From: Adineta steineri
Taxonomy: Eukaryota; Rotifera; Eurotatoria; Adinetida; Adinetidae
Length of the DNA stretch: 64,000 bases
NCBI GenBank assembly: GCA_905250115.1
Contig: CAJNOI010000344.1
Span: 1 to 64,000, forward strand
Direction of reading: 5' to 3'
The translations under genes and the position numbers were made by a program. The notes below the pieces were generated by a model. That model ran no database searches and was not told the origin of the DNA. It was given only the letters and a program-made list of their open reading frames with translations. This document shows, piece after piece, positions 57,831 through 64,000 of the stretch. The stretch's first letter is position 1. Each line of letters starts with the position of its first letter.

Positions 57831-58640
57831 ATTGTGGTATTAACGGTGAAGCCGCTATCGTCGACTGGAAGAATTTTATATGGGATATCTGTGTAGAGTA
57901 TTGCATTAAACATTCATCGACGATTAGTGGTGATGGTGTTATATCGTTTAGGTAGATGAGACTGCTTGTACTAAGCGTAAATATAATCGAAGGTAATTAT
58001 ACATTTCTGTCATATGACATATCTATCTTCTCTTTATCTGTTAGTTACTAGGTCACCATCAGTACTCAACGTGTGTTTGATGGAATTGGTTGTAACACTC
58101 GCGAATGTTTTCCAGTCCTCGTAGAAAAACGAGATACTACGACATTACTACCAATCAATCAAGAATTTATTATACCCGATACTCTGATCGTCACCGACCA
58201 GTGGACGGCTTACAACAACATCGTGTCTTGCCCAGAGGGTTATCAGCACCAAACTGTTAACCACTCGTTGCACTTCGTCGATTCTGTAACACATGTAAAG
58301 GTGTATAAAGAGAAAAAAGAAGCAATAAATGGGACAACACAGCAGTATATTATCTACTCAGTTAGCTGAATTTGTGTGGCGTCGAAAGTTTGGAGACAGA
58401 CCATTTGAGAATCTTGTGAAGAAGTATCCTGGTCGATTACATCAATTAATATACGATGCTGATAAAGATAGTAAGCTATGACAAATATTATTTTACGTAT
58501 AATATATAAAAATCTTTATAGGAACAGATAATGTTGAACTTGAAGATTTCATGAAAATTGTTGATGATTTACTCAATCAAGAGAAAGATGATGATGATGA
58601 TGATGATGATTTTCTAGTAAGTCTGACTTTTTGCCAATAA
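57831..58640 (+). pseudogene. decayed IS1595/ISXO2-type (Merlin superfamily) transposase
   Basis: Pieces of a DDE transposase can be read in order but in shifting frames. First comes GEAAIVDWKNFIWDICVEYC, then VDETACTKRKYNRR (the first catalytic Asp, from the usual EIDEskF-KRKY motif). Next is VFDGIGCNTRECFPVLVEKR, then LIVTDQWTAYNNI (second Asp) and HQTVNHSLHFVDSVTH. QLAEFVWRRKFGDRPFENLV follows in a third frame. The segment that should carry the third acidic residue (IExxW) is missing after FVDSVTH. Intron-like GTAATT...TTAG (about 57994..58047) and GTAAGC...TATAG (58471..58521) intervene. The end encodes LEDFMKIVDDLLNQEK, then eight Asp residues. It cannot be active as written. Confidence 0.7.
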
Positions 58641-58686
58641 AATTGTATATTTTTGATATAGCTTGTATTATGAAATTTCGTTTAGA

Positions 58687-58740
58687 CCTTGAGGATGACG
58701 GTGTGGGTATAAGTTAAGAGTAGAGATGCCCACACCCATA
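58687..58740. repeat. telomere-like palindromic element, copy 23
   Basis: The left end is CTTGAGGATGACGGTGTGGG, the core TAAGTTAAGAGTAGAGAT and the right arm GCCCACACCC. It abuts the NHL fragment. Confidence 0.7.
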
Positions 58741-58741
58741 A

Positions 58742-58891
58742 GGAATTATAATTGTAGGTGAAAATGGAGAGGAGAACAAAGCAAATCAGTTATATCACCC
58801 ATTTAGTTTGTCATTCGATCGACAAGGTAGTCTTTATATCGTCGAACGTGAAACTCATCGTGTTCAGAAATTTTCAATTGAAAATAATTGA
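58742..58891 (+). pseudogene. 3' fragment of an NHL-repeat gene
   Basis: The frame GIIIVGENGEENKANQLYHP, then FSLSFDRQGSLYIVERETHR, VQKFSIENN and stop, is the last NHL blade of a protein like the one at 2713 (there NQLNGPIGLSFDRHGNIYVG, ending VQKFNLSLNE). Nothing of the other blades is present. The fragment starts right at the edge of the telomere-like element at 58687. Confidence 0.75.
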
Positions 58892-59115
58892 TATTCGATA
58901 TGTGTTCTATTTCTGCTCGATTGTTTTGAACTAAATGATTGCTTATTATTTTAACATGAACTCAGTCTCTAATTCTATATTGAAGGAGAAGGAGCAAGCT
59001 ACGAATTTGTGTGAATTATATTCTGCAAGCGCATATATCGAAAACATTCGATAATTTTTGTACCTTAATCAAAAGTATTCTACACACTAAAGAAAACAAA
59101 AATATCAAATTATAT

Positions 59116-59946
59116 TCAGCCATTTTTAAAATTTTTTGTTTGTATCGCTCGTATTAACCATGGAAAACAATTTGATGAAATAATAATATAAATTCCAATT
59201 CCAATAAATACAATCGGAACAATATAAAAAGCATATTTTTGTGCAATTTTTCGTATGGGGCGAAAATTAATAAAAAAATAACAGAATATAAGCCAAACAA
59301 ACACTAGACCAAGAAAAATACCAACATAAACAATTATTTGCCATGCTGATGCCTCAGAAAATAATGGAGTATAGATAGAAACATTATCACCACTATTTGC
59401 TAAAGTAATACATGCAACTTTTAATATTTGAATATTTGCAAAACGATTCAATAGTATAAGGAACTTTTGTTTACATTGAATCATTGAAGAAGCATCATTT
59501 ATTTTACTTTCGCTTCCTATTGGAAATTCAAATGTAAGTTGTCCATTATGGTCGTCTCTACAACGAATTGTTTCAAGTTCAACAATAGAAATTTCGTCAG
59601 ATGGTATAATTTCATTTATATCGATCTTAGATTTTCCACACAATTTAATAACTACTTTAATAGTATCTTTAATACCAAGAATAATAGGTACAAAACCAAG
59701 AAATCCAAGTATTTCAACAGGTACTGAAGTTGTTGATATTCCATAACCAATAAGACTAATTCCTAATATAATGATAAAACCTAAGTATTGACCAATAAAA
59801 ATATGATGAACTTTAAGTGGTGAATCGTCTATTGATGCTTCAGTAAAGAAATTCATTAAAATAACAAGATCATCTGCATTGGTAATTATATAAGAAACAA
59901 ATGCTTTTCCAATAACTTCTCCAACACTTTTGGTTGTTTTATTCAT
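59116..59946 (-). CDS. CadD-like cadmium-resistance/cation transporter
   Basis: An intronless protein of 276 aa with two symmetric halves of membrane helices. Half 1 has SYIITNADDLVILMNFF (residues 18-34), HHIFIGQYLGFIIILGISLI and VEILGFLGFVPIILGIKD. Half 2 has ITLANSGDNVSIYTPLFSE, IIVYVGIFLGLVFVWLIFCY and YAFYIVPIVFIGIGIYIIIS. The paired N-x-D-D-L and A-N-x-G-D-N motifs, HIxxGQYLGF and LGxxPIxLGIK are hallmarks of the bacterial CadD family, linked to cadmium resistance in Gram-positive bacteria. The central loop (about residues 100-165) is longer than in the usual ~200-aa bacterial proteins. Absence of introns and a bacterial-type family suggest horizontal acquisition, though codon use looks like the host. 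Substrate is not shown by the sequence. Confidence 0.75.
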   Translation of the reverse strand: MNKTTKSVGEVIGKAFVSYIITNADDLVILMNFFTEASIDDSPLKVHHIFIGQYLGFIIILGISLIGYGISTTSVPVEILGFLGFVPIILGIKDTIKVVIKLCGKSKIDINEIIPSDEISIVELETIRCRDDHNGQLTFEFPIGSESKINDASSMIQCKQKFLILLNRFANIQILKVACITLANSGDNVSIYTPLFSEASAWQIIVYVGIFLGLVFVWLIFCYFFINFRPIRKIAQKYAFYIVPIVFIGIGIYIIISSNCFPWLIRAIQTKNFKNG

Positions 59947-60804
59947 ATTACTTTTCTTTTGAATTAAACTTCACTATTATGATATAATATTTTTGAGAAT
60001 CGTTAATATAGAGATAGTTTAAAGTACTGAAACATATTTAAAACTTATTCTTAATAAGAGGTAAAACAGTACTTACCAACATATACGTTTGATGAATATA
60101 AATCTGTCTTATACAAAAAAAAACATGTGAATATGAAACCAGAACAGAACGAATACTATCTGTTTTACTTCATCAAAAAAGCAAAAGAATGACATATTGT
60201 CTATTGACTAATCGAAAGACGTCACACAATGAGTCAGTCAATTGTTAGTTATATATTAAGCAAATACAATAATTTATAATAACAACTAGTAAATATATAT
60301 ACAAAACTTCTATTCAGATATGACCATAAGAATATTATTACTGAATCTTTTAAAAACACATATGATTATTTTGATAACAAAATTCTTTTTTTAAATAGTT
60401 ATACATAAAACATTGAGAATAACTTTTAAATAATTTGTATTTATTCATGGTTAATGCATAACGAATCTTTTTTTCTAGAAATAAAGAGCACAATTTATCA
60501 ATTTTCGTTATGAATTTGCAAGAGCAATAATGGAATGTGGGTATTATATTCACTTCTATCATTACAACGTTCGACAACAGATATATGTGCATGTTTATTG
60601 GTTGGATGTCATGACGACGATGAAGAAAAATATAGAAAAGAGATAAAATACTCATTGTCGCTCCCTCTGTTATTGATGTACATTCATATATATGGTCAGA
60701 TACAAAACAACTTCGCAAAAGTCTTTTCTCTTGTATTTAAATTTTTAGTCTTCGATATTAACATGAGATTAAAGCAAAAATGACGAACAGTTTAATTAAA
60801 ACTC
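59947..60804. other. intergenic, nothing recognised
   Basis: AT-rich. Overlapping frames at 60350..60718 (-) and 60535..60783 (+) shadow each other and resemble no family. Confidence 0.45.
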
Positions 60805-61933
60805 TCATTTCTGAAAAATATTGACTAAAACTTGTCCGCCACCACTGTCTGCCATAAGCCAAAAGCCGAAAGTATAGTTTTCGCCAATGATGAGTGAAAC
60901 ATTCTGCGCAAGAAAGTCTGGATAAGACTTAGCAGCATCTTGCCAGTAATAAATACCCGAATGATTCCGACCTCCTTGTGCTGCTGTCGTTATATAGCCC
61001 GCATAGCCGGAATTGTGTGGATTGCAATAGATCCAAGATGCAGTACTACCCATTTCGAATCCACCGTTAAGTAATAATTCTGATCCATTGGAATTTATAA
61101 GAGAAAAATCATCAAAATCCCAGTACCAGGATAGTCGTTGAATGCTGATCGTGATCAGTGCACTTGAATAGATAGCCGTGAAATTGTATTCATACAATGA
61201 ATAAGAAAAACCATAGCTCATTGTTAAATTGATAGCTATCATGTTAATTCCAGTCGAACAGACGTTTGACATACCTAAAATTCAACAACATTTATGAAAG
61301 TATTAGATTAAGCAATGTGTATCTAAAAAAACATAGCTCACAGCTTTATAATATCTAGATAACAATCCAATATACTCAAGCTAATCTCTTACCTGTTGTG
61401 GGACATGTCTCCGGAGTACAAACGAGATTAAAAGAATTCGAACGGCATTCATCTTGTTGGCTGCAACTTTCTCCAGCATATTTTTGATTTTTGCATAGTA
61501 ATCCATCCCAATAGGTGTTAGGTGGACAAGCGCATACTTGATTGACACAAATAAGATATCGATTCATTTGACACTGATTACATGTTAGTCCATAGGCAAT
61601 GTATAGAAAGGCGTCGAACGAAATAGAACCAACTTGAGAGGAGAGGGAGGCGGAGCTGACCAATTGCCCAGTTGACACATCTCTTTCGAAGAGTCGACAC
61701 CAATTGCTTTGGATGTCATAATCAAAAGTGCGACACTGGAGATTTTGATTGCATTGTTGGACACACCGTATGAAAGATATTTCCCATGTGGTAGAAAGTA
61801 GCTCCACTGAATTTGCTGGTGAGAACTCTATTCCCAATCTGCTCAAAGCAATATCACTTTGATAATCCATAAGAACTACTTGGGACAACCACATGCAATA
61901 AATTATCATAAAAAAGCGACGATCGTGGCACAT
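60805..61933 (-). CDS. secreted PAN/apple-domain protein with a C-terminal beta-sandwich domain
   Basis: Two exons, 61933..61393 and 61274..60805, with a 118-bp intron in phase 1, giving 336 aa. A signal peptide-like start (FFMIIYCMWLSQVVLMDYQ) is followed by an apple/PAN-like domain with its Cys pattern (FIRCVQQCNQNLQCRTFDYD, NWCRLFERD). A Cys-rich EGF-like stretch follows (TCNQCQMNRYLICVNQVCAC, then CKNQ, CSQQDEC and CTPETC). Residues from about 185 form a galactose-binding-like or CBM-like domain (LLLNGGFEMGSTASWIYCN, then YYWQDAAKSYPDFLAQNVSL, GENYTFGFWLMADSGGG). Such proteins usually bind carbohydrates or other proteins outside the cell. The protein stops shortly after the last strand (NIFQK), with no membrane anchor. 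Confidence 0.75.
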
Positions 61934-62879
61934 TTTGCTGGATACTGACTCCTTTGTTGATTCTATGTTTCTTTTTATCTCTAATTTTAAAATAGAAAAG
62001 AAATATTACTAATGGTATACTTGAACTACACATAATTCAATTCTTGTACAGTTTCAATGGCTCTCCATTCATGTGATCTCAGCTCTGACATCGTACGCTT
62101 GTTTTCAAGTGTTCTGATCGCAACTTATTGGTACACTTTCCCAGTCAGTGAGAAAATTGTCGTTTCTTATAAATAATACGGTGACTTACTTTCGATAAAA
62201 CACTAATTCATTAGGAGATTCGTACCGGTCTTAAAAAAATTGTTATTGGGAATAAGACGATTTAATATGAGTTCAAAAATTATTCGAAATAGTTTATACA
62301 AGATCAGTTTCCTCTGTTATCAAATCATATCATCAAACGAGAGAAAACTTATACTAAGACAGCTGATGGATCTGGTGGGAGATTTAAAAAATACCTATAT
62401 CATAGAAACTAAACGTTTGTTAGGTGTTTTCTTATATACAATCAAGTCTTGTTGCTGTTTCTCACATCAATAGTTTGAAATCAAGAGAGGATAGACTCAC
62501 TTGCACCTCGACTCTGCGTTCGACGAGTGATCTCTTTACTCTAACAGTTCAATGAACAAACAAAAAAGAATGAACTTTTATTAAATTTTCTTTTCTAAAA
62601 CATTTTTTTCTTACTTTATTTGCTAAATTCATTAAATATGATCGATGCAAACAAACATCAATAATTTTTCTTCCGTTAGTTTACTTATATTTTAAAAAAA
62701 GTATTTGTTTTTCATAAATTATTTATTATTTATTCAGAAGATACTGAGATATCACATATTTACTTTTGTATAATAAATCAAAGATTCGATATATAATGAA
62801 TGCATCAAGTATATTCATATACCTATACGAGTAAAAATTCACTAGAATATTATATACGGTCTTTGTATTTCTAGCAGTG
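61934..62879. other. intergenic, nothing recognised
   Basis: AT-rich. The open frame at 62240..62473 has no coding character. Confidence 0.45.
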
Positions 62880-62966
62880 TTTGAGGTTGAGTGTGGGTGG
62901 ATCAGTGTCTGGGTTTGGATGGGTATTAGTGCGGATGTGAGTGTGTGTAAGTTAAGAGTAGAGATC
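62880..62966. repeat. telomere-like element, copy 24 (G-rich arm and core)
   Basis: The G-rich arm is long (TTGAGGTTGAGTGTGGGTGG, then GGGTTTGGATGGG). The core TAAGTTAAGAGTAGAGAT is identical to the copy at 58687. The C-rich arm is absent; the next element begins just beyond. Confidence 0.65.
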
Positions 62967-62969
62967 AGA

Positions 62970-63995
62970 GACCGTCACAGGGCATGTTTTTTGGCCCGGC
63001 CCTGCCCCGCCCTGCAGGGCGTATAACTTGATCTTCACTGTTAAAACATCTGATATCTTGACAAAAACGTTTTTTAATTGAATATGTAATGTTGGGGTCT
63101 TACTTTATTGTTACTGATTTTTACAATGAAGAATATATATAAGTAAAATCTGCATATTTACAGAAGATAACTATAATACCAGTTTATAAAAGTAAATATA
63201 TGTGTAGTATTGATATTTATGAAATACAGCGAAAGACTTTTTCTTGCTATACTGCAATGATCAATACTTTTTTTAATTTGCTTTAATAAGATAAAACAAA
63301 TAATAAAGGATCTATTTATATAAAAAAAAAGCCTAATCTTTAATGCTTATCAAGCAGCTCATAGAAATATACGATATTATGAATATAAATAAAATATTCA
63401 AAAAGTCTATGATATTAGTTTTTTTATTTTTCCACTTCATTTATGAATAGTGTTACGTATCTAAGTGATTTTGATGGTGGGTAAGAATACCTATTCACAT
63501 ACTCTATTATTCTAGACATTTGTATATTTACCTATGACATGAAAAGCTTTACCCCTCATTTCTATTTTATCTTTGGTTATGAAAAAAAACTGATCAATCT
63601 TTATTTTATCAATGTATAGGTTATATTTACGCTTATTCTATGAGGCATAGATAAATTAGCATATTTTTTCAATCCTTATATTTTTTTCATAATATTTTGG
63701 AATCAAGTCTGATGTGTAGTTACAAGCATCGGTTAGACAAAAAATGTAGCAGAAAATTAATAAAAACATTAGAAATCGAAGTATAATGTATAGTAAAAAA
63801 GTTGTAACTGGGACCGGAGTATTGCAAAACAGATACTTAATTGGTCTTGATATCAATATAGTTGATTAGAAAAATTTCCCCAAAAACATACTTATGAAAA
63901 AAATTAGCAGGGCGAAAAATCTTGCTCTGTGCCCTGTTGCATCCTGCCCTGCTCTTGCCCTCAGAGCAGGGCAGGGCATCCCTGCCCTGTAACGA
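62970..63995. mobile_element. probable non-autonomous DNA transposon with GC-rich ends
   Basis: The left end is CCGTCACAGGGCAT. The right end is GGGCAGGGCATCCCTGCCC then TGTAACGATG, whose reverse complement (CATCGTTACAGGGCA) pairs with the left end. Both ends carry hairpin-forming CCCTGCCC/GGGCAGGG arrays. The roughly 900 bp between them is AT-rich with no transposase frame. No exact target duplication was found. The right end lies at the window edge. Confidence 0.55.
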
Positions 63996-64000
63996 TGTCT

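Noticed and set aside
2091..62966. CRISPR array made of the GGGTGT repeats
   Set aside because: Copies are 1-4 kb apart, palindromic and variable, with no regular repeat-spacer structure; the genome is eukaryotic.

Overview
The window looks like nuclear DNA of a bdelloid rotifer (inferred). The DNA is AT-rich by eye. The genes have many introns of about 48-56 bp with GT-AG ends. The gene families are those greatly expanded in bdelloids: FMRFamide-type rhodopsin receptors, NHL-repeat proteins, F-box/LRR proteins, apple-domain secreted proteins, and a bacterial-type transporter. Stretches resembling (TGTGGG)n are scattered throughout; this is the telomeric hexamer reported for Adineta vaga, as I recall it. 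No genus can be assigned from the sequence alone. All exon joins below were worked out by hand from splice signals and reading phase.

Layout. 0.8-10 kb: a GPCR (+), a DED-TM-NHL protein (-), a secreted protein with three copies of one beta-rich module (+, last copy decayed) and a second GPCR (+). 10.6-14.5 kb: a 19-exon Na,K-ATPase alpha relative (-) whose catalytic motifs are replaced and which carries an in-frame stop. 16-24 kb: a damaged ankyrin gene (+), a ricin-type lectin (-), a GPCR (+) and an SDR oxidoreductase (-). 23.7-24.9 kb: a non-autonomous hAT-like element with an 8-bp target duplication. 25-32 kb: an F-box-like gene with a one-base frameshift (+), an F-box/LRR gene built from eleven 84-bp exons (-), a possible broken gene (-) and a small PPxY membrane protein (+). 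33.6-34.7 kb: a GPCR (-). 36.8-37.4 kb: a small Gly/Ser-rich repeat protein (+). 38.5-41.7 kb: a complete 12-exon M1 aminopeptidase (-). 45.9-55.0 kb: one very long gene (+) made of three fused copies of a TM-ectodomain-TM module, with repeats in its introns. 55.3-64 kb: a minisatellite against a 100-N assembly gap, gene fragments, a decayed IS1595/Merlin-type transposase, an NHL 3' fragment, a CadD-like transporter (-), an apple-domain secreted protein (-), and a GC-ended element running to the window edge.

The most unusual feature is a family of about 28 short imperfect palindromes of roughly 50-190 bp, one every 2-3 kb. One arm is GGGTGT-rich, the other ACACCC-rich, and better copies share the ends TCTTGAGGGTGTGGG / CCCACACCCTCAAGA. 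They lie between genes and in introns. One supplies the C-terminus of the ankyrin gene, one interrupts a probable exon, and one abuts a truncated NHL fragment. They look like a high-copy MITE-like family whose terminal repeats mimic telomeric DNA. No operon-like co-function is apparent. The genes are mostly cell-surface or secreted proteins (sensing, adhesion, lectin-like) with three probable enzymes or transporters (M1 peptidase, SDR, CadD-like).
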